NCBI GenBank assembly: GCA_021787475.1
Contig: JAJYLW010000005.1
Location: 49,743-113,742, forward strand
Reading direction: 5' to 3'
DNA length: 64,000 bases
Source of the DNA: Actinomycetes bacterium
Lineage (GTDB): Bacteria > Actinomycetota > Thermoleophilia > BMS3ABIN01
Shown: positions 15,020-23,727 of the stretch, one piece after another
Numbering within the stretch: position 1 is the stretch's first letter
How the letters are laid out: each line of letters begins with the position of its first letter
Notes under the pieces: model-generated
What the model was told of the DNA's origin: nothing
Seen by the model: only the letters and a program-made list of their open reading frames with translations
Database searches by the model: none
Position numbers and translations under genes: made by a program

Positions 15020-16631
15020 CTTCAAACACCACCTTGCCCCAAAGGCGGGCCGGCTTGCCGTAATCAGGGAGGATGATCTCCAGCCCGCCGCGGCAATACG
15101 GATATTCCTGTCTGAGCCGTTCCGATGTCAGGCACCAGCGGAGCCCGTCCCCGGCCAGCAGCAGGCCGGCGATGACCAGCATCACAGGCAGCGCTTTCCA
15201 GCCGGGGCCGTCCGGCAGCGTCAGCACCACCAGTGTCGCGCCGACCCCGGCGACGCTCAAGCCGGTGCGGATAAAAGAGAGACCCGTACGCGCATGCGCC
15301 ATCAACATGCGCACCAGCGCCATCAGGTTGCGCCGCTCGGCCAGGACGGTGCGCTCCAGCGCCAGGCCGGTCGTGCCCCAGATGCCGGGAGCGTGGCCGG
15401 ACTTTACCGGCGGAGCTTTTTCCCGGAAGCGGTGCATGGCAGGGAAAGCCTCATCCCAGATCGACTCTTCCTTAAGCGCGTCAAAGAAGCTTCTCAGGCC
15501 GCTTCGGGCGGCCATATAGCCGGACCGGTACCAGTAAAAGCCTTCAAACACCATCAACGCGCCGGCAGCCATGAGGAAATAATCCATGTACCTTAAGGCG
15601 CCGCCGTGAAACTTGGTGAACAGCCCCAGCCCCAGGCCACCGAAGGCGACACCGCTCCGGGCAAAGGCAAGGCCGGTGCGCGCCTGGGCCATCGTCGTGC
15701 GCATGGAGGCATAGATGGTCCGTCCCTCCGCCAGGTCGGTGCGGTCATTTGCGAGGAAGCGCCGGCGCATGACCGGAGAGAGCAGCCCCCAGGCCCGCCG
15801 CAGCTTACCGGCGCCCGGCACGGTTTTCGTGCGGGTGAACTCGATACCAGAATCATCATTGAGGGTCAACAGGACCGTCATCCCGGAGGCCGTCTCCGTT
15901 TCCCGGTAACCTGTTTTTTTAACAGCTTCGCTCCGGGCGGGGATGTACCAGGCAAGGCCGTCCAGGATGCAGTAAGATCCGAATGCAATCAGGGCCAGCT
16001 CAACCGGCAGAAACAGGCCGCCGCCGGACAGCTTGATGAACGCAACGCCGATTGTTATCGAGGAGACGCCGGTGCGCAGGAATGCCAGCGCCGTCCTTGC
16101 CTTGGCCATTGAGGTCCGCCGCACCGACAGCGCCGAGCGCACCCCGGCCAGGTAAGTCCGGGTTCTGGCCAGCGGCGTCCGGCCGGCTTCTGGGGGAAAG
16201 CCCTGGTTTAAGTCCTGATTGTTCTCGATGATGCGGACGATGTCATTTGGCAAGGCGACGCGGAAGCCAACACGCTTCACGCCGAGCGTGTCCTTGATAT
16301 CTTTGACCAGTTGCGGGTCACCCGGCCGGCTGGCGATGACCTCAGCTCGCCCGCCCTGGATGGAGATGGGAAGCCACAGCTTCTGTTTCAGCGCCTCAGC
16401 GTCGACGCGGCGCATAATCTTCCACGACACCATTAGGTCCTCGTCATATTCGACATAGGGGCAGCCGAAGTACTCGGAGAGGCTGACCAGGATCTCGTAC
16501 CTGGGGACGCCCTTTCCCAACAGGATCTGCTCCAGTGGCCCGCCGGAGTCTTCCGCCTGCTTAAACGCCGCTTCCAGCACCTCTTTGTCAATCGACCTGG
16601 TTTTTGGCAGCCTGTCAGACACCGGCTTCAT
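15009..16631 (-). CDS. MshEN-like domain fused to three DUF202 units with Arg-heptad arrays (540 aa)
   Basis: Residues 15-140 are a GspE/MshE-type N-terminal domain (FGCPYVEYDEDLMVSWKIM ... LWLPISIQGGRAEVIASRP). Three DUF202 units follow, each with a long Arg-heptad helix: R151, 158, 165, 172, 179, 186; R290, 297, 304, 311, 318, 325; and R427, 434, 441, 448, 455. Each ends in LAFxRTG-like sequence that enters two membrane helices. Ordinary DUF202 proteins (YidH) have one unit of about 100 residues, so this is a multiplied form. Start ATG 16631 overlaps the USP-like gene by 17 bases and the stop overlaps the next gene, giving a three-gene operon. Confidence 0.82.
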   Translation of the reverse strand: MKPVSDRLPKTRSIDKEVLEAAFKQAEDSGGPLEQILLGKGVPRYEILVSLSEYFGCPYVEYDEDLMVSWKIMRRVDAEALKQKLWLPISIQGGRAEVIASRPGDPQLVKDIKDTLGVKRVGFRVALPNDIVRIIENNQDLNQGFPPEAGRTPLARTRTYLAGVRSALSVRRTSMAKARTALAFLRTGVSSITIGVAFIKLSGGGLFLPVELALIAFGSYCILDGLAWYIPARSEAVKKTGYRETETASGMTVLLTLNDDSGIEFTRTKTVPGAGKLRRAWGLLSPVMRRRFLANDRTDLAEGRTIYASMRTTMAQARTGLAFARSGVAFGGLGLGLFTKFHGGALRYMDYFLMAAGALMVFEGFYWYRSGYMAARSGLRSFFDALKEESIWDEAFPAMHRFREKAPPVKSGHAPGIWGTTGLALERTVLAERRNLMALVRMLMAHARTGLSFIRTGLSVAGVGATLVVLTLPDGPGWKALPVMLVIAGLLLAGDGLRWCLTSERLRQEYPYCRGGLEIILPDYGKPARLWGKVVFEDDF

Positions 16632-17133
16632 CCACCGGTAGCGGCGCTGGAGAAGTTGAACCGGCGCCGCCGCGCGCCATAGTGACGACCGGGTGGGGCG
16701 AGCGCCTGAGCAGGCGCTTCTGGATGCTCCTGCTTTCTGTCACATTGGGGCTGAGCAGGACCAGGTCCACTTTCATTTTTCGCAGGAATCCCATGACCGC
16801 CGATGCGGTTGCCTCCAGTTCGGCATGAATGGTGGCTGCGATCCCATGGCTGTTGCACTTTTCGATCAACCGGCTCTCAATTGGCGCCGCCAGGCACTCG
16901 TTTTTTTCCAAAAGGGCAGCCGCCGCCGCGAAATGGGCGTCCGGAAATGGAGAGACTGAGGCGATCGAGGTTAACGCATTCTCATAACGGCTGCCGGGCC
17001 GGTGGCCTTTGAGGAGCAAGATCAGGAGCGGCTTGCTGAGCATCTTGGCAAGATAGATGGCGTAAGAAATGCCGTGCTCAAAGTGCTCGTCCTCGTCCTC
17101 ATAGGCGATGTACAGCAGTTCCTGTCCTGACAT
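16615..17133 (-). CDS. Universal-stress-like protein (172 aa)
   Basis: ATG 17133 follows AAAAAGGAGGAGCC, which decides it over a longer frame. The protein looks like an alpha/beta USP-type fold (LLYIAYEDEDEHFEHGISYAIYLAK ... KVDLVLLSPNVTESRSIQKRLLRRSPHPVVTM). It keeps the late USP feature of a basic helix before a hydrophobic strand but lacks an obvious ATP-binding GxxGS loop. It is the first gene behind a sigma-54 promoter at 17166-17181 and is coupled to the two DUF202 genes, so it is probably a soluble partner of that membrane system. Confidence 0.65.
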   Translation of the reverse strand: MSGQELLYIAYEDEDEHFEHGISYAIYLAKMLSKPLLILLLKGHRPGSRYENALTSIASVSPFPDAHFAAAAALLEKNECLAAPIESRLIEKCNSHGIAATIHAELEATASAVMGFLRKMKVDLVLLSPNVTESRSIQKRLLRRSPHPVVTMARGGAGSTSPAPLPVDEAGV

Positions 17134-17165
17134 GGCTCCTCCTTTTTGTTGATATAAAAAGAAGG

Positions 17166-17181
17166 AGCAAGAATCATGCCA
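17166..17181 (-). promoter_or_regulatory. Sigma-54 (-24/-12) promoter of the USP-DUF202 operon
   Basis: On the minus strand the sequence is TGGCATGATTCTTGCT: GG and GC separated by exactly 10 bases, matching the consensus TGGCAC-G-N4-TTGCW in all but one base. Transcription would start near 17155, about 20 bases before the ATG at 17133. The neighbouring regulator is an NtrC-type sigma-54 activator. Confidence 0.8.
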
Positions 17182-17267
17182 ATTCCAAAGATTAACCAGC
17201 AAAATGGGTAAAAATGATTGAAAAATAGAAAAAGGGGCCAGCGGTAGGAACGATTATCTCCGAGAAG

Positions 17268-17299
17268 TCTGTTTCAGAAAAAAACAGTTACGAAACAGA
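17268..17299. promoter_or_regulatory. Inverted repeat, candidate activator binding site (UAS)
   Basis: Perfect 8-base arms TCTGTTTC / GAAACAGA are separated by 16 bases, with a further CTGTTTT half-site between them on the minus strand. It lies about 115-145 bases upstream of the predicted start of transcription, the usual distance for NtrC-type enhancers. It could instead be the end of the regulator gene's transcript. Confidence 0.5.
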
Positions 17300-17309
17300 A
17301 GCAGTGCTG

Positions 17310-18659
17310 CTAGTTTCCCTGCCGCTCCTCTTGTTTGAGCATGCGCCACAGACTGGTGCGGGAAACGCCCAGCACTCTTGAGGCTTCCGACTTGTTGCCG
17401 CCGAGCATCTCCAGCACGGAATGGATGTATTCCTTGTTGATTTCAGCCAGTGATTTGACCTTGTCCGGCTCCAATGTGGTTTCTATTTGAAACAAGAGCA
17501 GCGACTGCGGCAGGGACTCGGCGGTGATTAATGGGCCTTTTTCGAGGATGACGGCGCGCTCGATAATGTTTTCCAGTTCGCGCACGTTGCCGGGAAAGCT
17601 GTACCGCCTGAGCACATCGAGGGCTTCCTTGGTAAGTCTGCTTATTTTCTTGCCGTACTCGCGCGCGTGCTTGCGCAGGAAGAATTTGCTCAGGGGGGCG
17701 ACGTCGCCCTTGCGCTCGCGCAGAGGCGGGACGTATATCTCCATAACGTTGAGGCGGTAGTAGAGATCCTTCCGGAACGAGCCTGCGGTGACCGCCTCGC
17801 TGATTTTCTGATTTGTCGCCGCGATGAACCTGGCGTCCACCTGGACCGGTTTCGTGCCGCCGACAGGGAAGAACTCCCTCTCTTCGATCGCCTTCAGCAG
17901 CTTTGCCTGCAGGTTGGGCGACATTTCGGTTACCTCATCAAAAAAGAGCGTGCCGCCGTCGGCGATTTTCATCAAGCCCTGTTTGCGCGTCTCCGCTCCC
18001 GTGAAGGCTCCCTTTTCGTGGCCGAACAGCTCGCTGGTGAGCAACTCCTCCGAAAAAGTGGCGCAGTTCAGCGACAGGAAAGGCTTGTCGCTTCGGCTGC
18101 TGGAATAATGAATTACCTTGGCGAGCAGGTTCTTGCCTACGCCGCTCTCTCCGGCAAGCAGGACATTGCAGTCCGATCCCTGGATGCTGCCCAAAACTTC
18201 CAGCACTTTTTTCATGCCCCTGCTCTCGGCGATGACCCTGATGTTCTTGCCGAGATCGAGCGAGGTGCGCAGGGCGGCATTTTCCTGGGCAAGCTCCTTC
18301 TGCTTCTTGACGTTCCTCACTTTCAGAATCAGCTCATCAAGGTCAAAAGGCTTCGGCAGGTAATCAAAAGCGCCCTTTTTCATCGCCTCTACCGCCGAGT
18401 TGATGCTGCCGAAGCCGGTGATAACGAGCACCTCGGTCTCGGGCGAAATATCCTTCACCCGCGCCAGCAGCTCGAGCCCGTCCATCCGAGGCATTTTGAT
18501 ATCGGCAATCAGGACATCGAAGTTTTTTGACTTTATTTCATTAAGTGCGTCAATACCGTTGCCGGTGCTGACCACTTCGTATTTTTCATCCTCGAGGGTA
18601 TCAGCCAGATGCTTCCTGGTAAGATCCTCATCCTCCGCTATCAGAATCCTGAAAGTCAT
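17310..18659 (-). CDS. NtrC-family sigma-54-dependent response regulator
   Basis: A 449-residue regulator. The receiver domain (residues 1-120) has the acidic pair ED and phospho-acceptor Asp in LIADIKMPRMDG. The AAA+ sigma-54 activation domain has Walker A GESGVGKN, the sigma-54-contacting GAFTGA loop and Walker B GGTLFFDEV. The C-terminal Fis-type helix-turn-helix reads GGNKSEASRVLGVSRTSLWRML. It overlaps the kinase gene by ATGA. The sigma-54 promoter 130 bases downstream on the same strand is the obvious target. Confidence 0.95.
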   Translation of the reverse strand: MTFRILIAEDEDLTRKHLADTLEDEKYEVVSTGNGIDALNEIKSKNFDVLIADIKMPRMDGLELLARVKDISPETEVLVITGFGSINSAVEAMKKGAFDYLPKPFDLDELILKVRNVKKQKELAQENAALRTSLDLGKNIRVIAESRGMKKVLEVLGSIQGSDCNVLLAGESGVGKNLLAKVIHYSSSRSDKPFLSLNCATFSEELLTSELFGHEKGAFTGAETRKQGLMKIADGGTLFFDEVTEMSPNLQAKLLKAIEEREFFPVGGTKPVQVDARFIAATNQKISEAVTAGSFRKDLYYRLNVMEIYVPPLRERKGDVAPLSKFFLRKHAREYGKKISRLTKEALDVLRRYSFPGNVRELENIIERAVILEKGPLITAESLPQSLLLFQIETTLEPDKVKSLAEINKEYIHSVLEMLGGNKSEASRVLGVSRTSLWRMLKQEERQGN

Positions 18660-20242
18660 GAGCGCCTCTTTTTCGGCAGGATAATTTCAAAGATGGTACC
18701 GATCCCTTCTTCGCTAATGACCGATATTTGCCCTCCATGCTTCTGAATTGTACTCAAGACGATGGCCAGACCCAAACCGGTCCCCTTGTCTTTTTTGGTG
18801 AAGAAGGGATCGAAGATCTTTTCCCTGTCGGCGACCGTTATGCCACTGCCCGTATCCGAGACCATGATTTCCAGGTTGCCGTTCCTGGGGCTGATATGAA
18901 CGGCGATCTTGCCCTCTCCCTCAATGGCGGTGATGGCGTTTGTAAACAAGTTGACAAAAGCGCGCTCCAACTGCGGCTGGTCGGCCTGAAGCCTGAACTC
19001 GCGGCCGCCGCTGCCCAGCTCGAATCCGATTCCGTCCGCATCCCCCGACTTTCGCGCCAGTTCATAGGCGTTCATGATGAGGTCACCTAAATTCACTTCA
19101 CTAAGTTGCAGCGCCCGCTCCCGGGCAAATTCCAGCAGGTTGCTAACGATATCTCTGACTCTCTCGGTCTGCCCGACGATATCGTCAACGATCCGCGCCA
19201 CCGCCGGCGGCTCGCCGGCGCCGATTTTTTTCTTCAGCACCTGGGCCGAGAGGCTGATGTTGTTGAGGGGGTTGTTTAGTTCATGGGCCACGCCCGCGGC
19301 GAGGGTGCCGATGGCCGCCAGTTTTTTTGCCTGCAGCAGCGCCTCCTGGTTTTTTTCCTGGACGCGGCGCTCCCAGTCGCTGCGGAGGCGATTCATTCGG
19401 TTAAACTTTTCTACCAGAATATCAACCTCATCCTTGCGCCCCCGTTTCCTGCCGCCGGCGGGCCCTGACGGCCGGGGTCCGAACATCCTGCCGGTGCGTT
19501 CGACGGCGCCGGTGAGCGCCTTGACTTTCTTGACCACGTCCGAACTGACGTAAAGCAGGGCGCCCAGCCCGATCATGAGGAAAAGCGGGAAAGCCACCAG
19601 TATTTCTAACTGGGACTGGCTGATGACGTGGTTGGCGCTGTTCCTGGTGTTTTTGTCCAGATCATTGGCGGCCATGACGATGTTGTTGCTTGTGTCCCGC
19701 AGCTGGTTGATTCCGGCGCCGAGTTGCCCCAGGGCGACGACCCGCAGATCGCCGGCAGGCAGCGACAGGTTGCTCTGAAGGTAACCTGCCACCAGCGAAG
19801 GGTTGTCACGGGATTCAGCTTTTAGGAGGGGGATTTCCCCCCCAGCCACCGGGCTGTCTGTCTTAAGTCCGTCAAGCTCATTTGATATCTTGGCCAGCAA
19901 GGCCTGGATGTTATTAAACTCGGACCGGTAAGTTGACAACAGACTCCTCATATGAGCGGCGGCGCCCGCGTCTTCTGTCTCTATGTCTCCAGTTAGGGCG
20001 TCCAGCTCTGAGAGGTAGCCGACGGTCGCCGCTGATTCCTGCTGTGCCTGATCGGGAAAGAGAAAAAAGTTCTTCTCGTGCCGGAGAATCTTTAGCGATC
20101 TGTCCCGGGCAGAGTCGGCCACCTCGAGAAACCGCATCTGGTTTTTTTCCTGGACGAAATTAATGTACTCGAATGTGGCGAGGGCGCCAACGATCAGGAC
20201 GCTGATAAGAAAGCTGAATATAATCTTTTTGCGGAGGGACAT
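18656..20242 (-). CDS. Membrane sensor histidine kinase
   Basis: A 528-residue kinase. TM1 is near residues 7-25, followed by a helical extracytoplasmic sensor region of about 180 residues and TM2 (LEILVAFPLFLMIGLGALLYV). A HAMP-like linker is followed by the H-box HELNNPLNNISLSAQVLKK, N-box NLFTNAITAIEG, and G boxes DTGSGI and GTGLGLA. It pairs with the overlapping NtrC-type regulator. The helical sensor begins RDRSLKILRHEKNFFLFPDQ, typical of HBM/4HB-type sensors, which bind small organic acids in some relatives; the signal here is unknown. Confidence 0.93.
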   Translation of the reverse strand: MSLRKKIIFSFLISVLIVGALATFEYINFVQEKNQMRFLEVADSARDRSLKILRHEKNFFLFPDQAQQESAATVGYLSELDALTGDIETEDAGAAAHMRSLLSTYRSEFNNIQALLAKISNELDGLKTDSPVAGGEIPLLKAESRDNPSLVAGYLQSNLSLPAGDLRVVALGQLGAGINQLRDTSNNIVMAANDLDKNTRNSANHVISQSQLEILVAFPLFLMIGLGALLYVSSDVVKKVKALTGAVERTGRMFGPRPSGPAGGRKRGRKDEVDILVEKFNRMNRLRSDWERRVQEKNQEALLQAKKLAAIGTLAAGVAHELNNPLNNISLSAQVLKKKIGAGEPPAVARIVDDIVGQTERVRDIVSNLLEFARERALQLSEVNLGDLIMNAYELARKSGDADGIGFELGSGGREFRLQADQPQLERAFVNLFTNAITAIEGEGKIAVHISPRNGNLEIMVSDTGSGITVADREKIFDPFFTKKDKGTGLGLAIVLSTIQKHGGQISVISEEGIGTIFEIILPKKRRS

Positions 20243-20769
20243 TGATTGAATTATACATCAGGGGAAAAGCCAACATGGCCGGGAAGGGCGTTATTAAAGG
20301 CATGCAGTGGTTAAGTAAACTACCCCGGCAGGTGTAACCTGCTGCGGCCTCGCCACGAATTATCTACTGAGATAGCCTCTTGGGAAAGATTAACCCAAGA
20401 ATTTTGTTTGGCTGATGGAAAATATGTATCATGGCGAAACATGCATGTGGAAAAAATGTTAAAAAAGTGTTTAAAATTATAACGATAACGCCTATACTTA
20501 TCAAAGAATATAACATTAATAAGATTTGCTTATAAACGATTGGTATTTTTTTTATATGTGGCATGGCGTCAGGGGCGGGAGTTTCACTTTTGCCGGATTT
20601 CCTCCGCGCGCCTTAACGTAAGGGTCTGCCTCATTAGGCTGTTCGTAGCGAGGCCGAGCGAAAAGGATGGGCATCTGCCTTTATGGCCTTTGCAGCCGGC
20701 CGCAGCAGAAGAAGGCTCATGGGGCAGGTCTAGCGTATGGGTATTAATAAAGTTATGTAGCCAAGGAGC
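20243..20769. other. Gene-poor intergenic region with AT-rich island
   Basis: No convincing gene. It contains a dispersed repeat copy at 20327-20350, then an AT-rich stretch at about 20380-20560 unlike the rest of the window, then 200 bases of normal GC leading to the MFS gene. A small hydrophobic minus-strand frame at 20364-20564 is possible but unsupported. Confidence 0.5.
20327..20350. repeat. Dispersed GCAGGT..ACCTGC repeat, copy 1
   Basis: Contains the small dyad GCAGGT-GTA-ACCTGC followed by TGCGG. A near-identical copy is at 33394-33414. Both are intergenic. Confidence 0.5.
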
Positions 20770-22275
20770 GTGAGTAATTTGACGAGCTTTCCTCATCCGT
20801 TCTTTTCCAGCAAGCCAAACTGGAAATGGTTCATCCTGATTACCGTCTTGATCGGCGCCACCATGTCGGCGCTGGACGTCAGCATTGTCAACGTCGGCAT
20901 GCCGACGATGAGCAAAGATTTCAATGTCTCCATGTCGATGATCGCGTGGGTGGCGATGGCCTACATGATCACGCTCACGATTTTCCTGCCCTTCTTCGGC
21001 CGGCTGGCGGACATGCTGGGCCGGACTAGGTTGTATACGATCGGTTTTGTGGTATTCACCGTCGGTTCGTTTTTCTGCGGCCTGGCGCCAAGCGCCTATA
21101 TCCTGATCGGCTCCCGCGTCTTGCAGGCGGTGGGTGCCGGCCTGCTGCAGGCAAATTCGGTAGCGATTATCGTTTCTTCCTTTCCCTCCAGCGAGAGAGG
21201 GAAGGCAATTGGCATCCAGGGCGCAGTGCAGGCGATCTCGATGTCCATCGGTCCTCTGGTGGGCGGGATCCTGATCGCCGCCATCGGGTGGCGGGCGATT
21301 TTTTATGTGAACCTGCCCATCGGCATCGCAGGTGTCATGGCCGCCCTGTTAGTCCTGCCCAAGAGCGAGAAGGCTGCGGAGAAGGAAAAGGTGGATTACT
21401 TCGGAACCCTTGTTTTTGTCGTCGGCCTCGGGGCGCTGGTGCTGGGCATTAACGGCATGGGAACCCAGGGCGTCACACCCACTATCCTTGCCTATCTCGC
21501 CATCGCTGTGGTGTTTCTGGCGATCTTTGCCATTACCGAGCTTAAGATCAGGTTCCCGCTGATAGATTTCAACATGTTCAAGAACGGCCTGTTCCTGCTG
21601 GGAAATGTTACCGGCATGCTTTCATATTATGTGTTGTTTGCGATTCTGTTCTTGATGCCGTTCTATATGGAAGACGTGCTTAAGTTCAGCGCCGGAGCAG
21701 CGGGCTTTCTTTTGACGCCGGTGCCGCTTTCGATGGCGATCGTGGCGCCGTTCTCGGGAAATATCTCCGACAAGTACGGCTCCAGAATCATGACAACGGC
21801 CGGCATGACCGTGGCTTCCGTTGCCTGTTTAAGCATGCTGTTCCTGGGATCATCGACGGCCGTGTGGCTTCTGATCATCGAGTTGGTCATCATCGGGGTC
21901 GGCATGGGCCTGTTTACGCCTCCCAACAACAGCGCCATCATGGGAGCGGCCCCCAGGGACAAGCTGAGCGTCGCGGGAGGAATTCTGAACATGACCAGGT
22001 CGCTGGGGTCAATATTTGGGGTTGCCGTCTCCAGCCTGATATTAACTACCTTGGAGCACAATTACCTGATAGGCAAAGGCTATCCTGTTGTCAAACACGT
22101 ATTCAGCCACAACAGTATTCCGGTGGCGGACAGGGACGGGGCTTTTCTGCACGGCTTTGCGATTGCGATCGTCATCATGTTGGGGCTAACTATCATTTCC
22201 ACCATACTCTCAATCGCCAAAAAAGAAGGCGAGGCGCTCGATTCCGAGGCAGTCAAGGAATTCGAGGGCATCTGA
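20770..22275 (+). CDS. MFS drug exporter, DHA2 (EmrB/QacA) family
   Basis: A 501-residue protein with about 14 membrane helices. Motif A is FGRLADMLGRTR after helix 2 and motif C-like glycines are in helix 5. The DHA2 family exports drugs, dyes or organic anions by proton antiport; the substrate is unknown. GTG 20770 lies only one base after AAGGAG, so TTG 20779 is an equally likely start. A two-domain stress protein follows after 47 bases, probably in one operon. Confidence 0.92.
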   Translation: MSNLTSFPHPFFSSKPNWKWFILITVLIGATMSALDVSIVNVGMPTMSKDFNVSMSMIAWVAMAYMITLTIFLPFFGRLADMLGRTRLYTIGFVVFTVGSFFCGLAPSAYILIGSRVLQAVGAGLLQANSVAIIVSSFPSSERGKAIGIQGAVQAISMSIGPLVGGILIAAIGWRAIFYVNLPIGIAGVMAALLVLPKSEKAAEKEKVDYFGTLVFVVGLGALVLGINGMGTQGVTPTILAYLAIAVVFLAIFAITELKIRFPLIDFNMFKNGLFLLGNVTGMLSYYVLFAILFLMPFYMEDVLKFSAGAAGFLLTPVPLSMAIVAPFSGNISDKYGSRIMTTAGMTVASVACLSMLFLGSSTAVWLLIIELVIIGVGMGLFTPPNNSAIMGAAPRDKLSVAGGILNMTRSLGSIFGVAVSSLILTTLEHNYLIGKGYPVVKHVFSHNSIPVADRDGAFLHGFAIAIVIMLGLTIISTILSIAKKEGEALDSEAVKEFEGI

Positions 22276-22322
22276 CAGCTGTTCCTGCGGACGGGAACAA
22301 TACTTGGAGGTAGGTTAATAAC

Positions 22323-23180
22323 ATGACTGAGCAATGCCCGCTGGGAGAACTGGAAAAAATACTGGTGGCGACGGATGGGTCCGAGTCAAGCGGGGGGGCG
22401 ATCAGAGAAGCTCTTAGCCTGGCCGGCCGGTGCACCAGCAAGATTACGGCCGTCCTCGTCGTCGAGTCGTTCCACAGGTTTGCTTTTCTGGCTCCGAATG
22501 TTATCGGAACGATGGCGGACGTTGCCCAACAGCAGGAAGCCGAGGGCCGGAGATACCTGGAGGAGTCGGTCAAGGCAAAGGCTGCTGATTCCGGAATTGA
22601 ATGCGACATCGCGGTCAAAACAGGCGACCCATTTGGCGTCATTATCGAAGAAGCCAAAAGAAGCGGAGCTGAGCTGATTATTATCGGGCGCCGCGGCCTG
22701 TCGCACTTGGCCCGGATGGCGATGGGCAGCGTCACCGCCAAGGTGATCGGCGACATGCCCAGCGACGTGCTGGTGGTTCCCAAGGATGCCAGTACCGATT
22801 GCAGGGTTATTCTGGCCGCTACGGATGGATCGGGCGATGGCAAGACGGCGGTGGACGAAGCGATAAAGATGAGCCGGAAGTGCGGCGGCAGGCTGCTGGC
22901 TATCTCTGTGGCAAAGTCCGAGGCGCGTGAGGCGGAAGCCGCCGAGGCTCTGGCTGAAGCAAAGGATCTTGCCAAGGGCGCCGGCGTCGAGATCGAGACG
23001 CTTGCCGCAACCGGAAAGCCCTACGTGGAGATTATCAAGGCAGCCGAGGCGAATGGCGTCGATCTGATCGTCGTCGGCCGCCATGGCCGCGGCAAGCTGG
23101 AAAAATTGCTGATGGGAAGCGTTACCGAAAGAATCGTCGGCCATGCCCATTGCGCCGTTCTGGTTTCACGAACTTTTTAA
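22323..23180 (+). CDS. Tandem universal stress protein
   Basis: A 285-residue protein made of two USP domains (about 8-150 and 155-285). Both keep the nucleotide-binding pattern: VATDGSESS ... IIGRRGLSHLARMAMGSVTAKV and AATDGSGDG ... VVGRHGRGKLEKLLMGSVTERI, i.e. G-2x-G-9x-G-S. It probably binds ATP. It follows the MFS exporter by 47 bases with GGAGG before the ATG. Confidence 0.93.
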   Translation: MTEQCPLGELEKILVATDGSESSGGAIREALSLAGRCTSKITAVLVVESFHRFAFLAPNVIGTMADVAQQQEAEGRRYLEESVKAKAADSGIECDIAVKTGDPFGVIIEEAKRSGAELIIIGRRGLSHLARMAMGSVTAKVIGDMPSDVLVVPKDASTDCRVILAATDGSGDGKTAVDEAIKMSRKCGGRLLAISVAKSEAREAEAAEALAEAKDLAKGAGVEIETLAATGKPYVEIIKAAEANGVDLIVVGRHGRGKLEKLLMGSVTERIVGHAHCAVLVSRTF

Positions 23181-23490
23181 CACGAATTCTGAATCACCCG
23201 ACTATGCGGATCCGGAGATATAACAATCTGGCCCAGGCTTTTGATTGAAAGCAGGCTGTCATATTACGGAAGCGTGACAGCAGGCTAACACCGCTTGCCG
23301 CCGGACTGATTCTTGGTTGTCCGCTGCAACGGCACCATTCACCGCAGTGATTTCATCCGGTTGAAGCTTTTCCCTGCCGGCCAGCCTTCTCCGGCCGGGC
23401 TTCTTTCATTCATTCCACAGGTTTCCATTAATTATTTTTCGCGTGCGTGATAAATTATGAATGTATCTCCGTTATTGATTGCGAGATTTC
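23181..23490. other. Intergenic region, no gene seen
   Basis: Contains two hairpin-forming stretches: GCTGTCA ... TGACAGC near 23250-23280, and CCGGCC ... GGCCGG followed by a pyrimidine-rich tail near 23378-23410, the latter a possible terminator for the stress-protein gene. Nothing else recognised. Confidence 0.4.
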
Positions 23491-23727
23491 ATGCTTGATT
23501 CAATACTGAAATTCATTAGAAGGCAGATCGAGAACCGCGTCAAAATGGCCGCGGCCGAGGAATCGATCATGATCATCAGCGTCCTGAAGTGGACGGTGCT
23601 GGCCGCCGTAACCGGCATTATTATCGGACTTTCCTCAGGTGGGACACTCTCGGGGACACTCTCGGCACTCTCGGGGCACTCTCGGGGACACAATACTATT
23701 TATTTGCAGGATTTTTTCTCCCCTTAA
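23491..23727 (+). pseudogene. Truncated membrane protein N-terminus (possibly ClC-type channel) ending in a repeat element
   Basis: ATG 23491 opens an amphipathic start (MLDSILKFIRRQIENRVK) and one membrane helix (LKWTVLAAVTGIIIGLSSG), similar to the N-terminus of ClC-family chloride channels. From 23638 the frame runs into tandem repeats and the arm of a large palindrome and stops. No continuation is found after the element. I read it as a gene cut by the repeat element. The ClC assignment is weak. Confidence 0.35.

Noticed and set aside
15606-16112. Plus-strand frames opposite the DUF202 genes
   Set aside because: Their periodic Arg/Ala/Gln composition is only the complement of the Arg-heptad codons on the true strand.
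20364-20564. Small hydrophobic minus-strand frame of 66 codons
   Set aside because: It lies in the AT-rich island, has no clear ribosome binding site and no recognisable family; open frames arise easily in such sequence.
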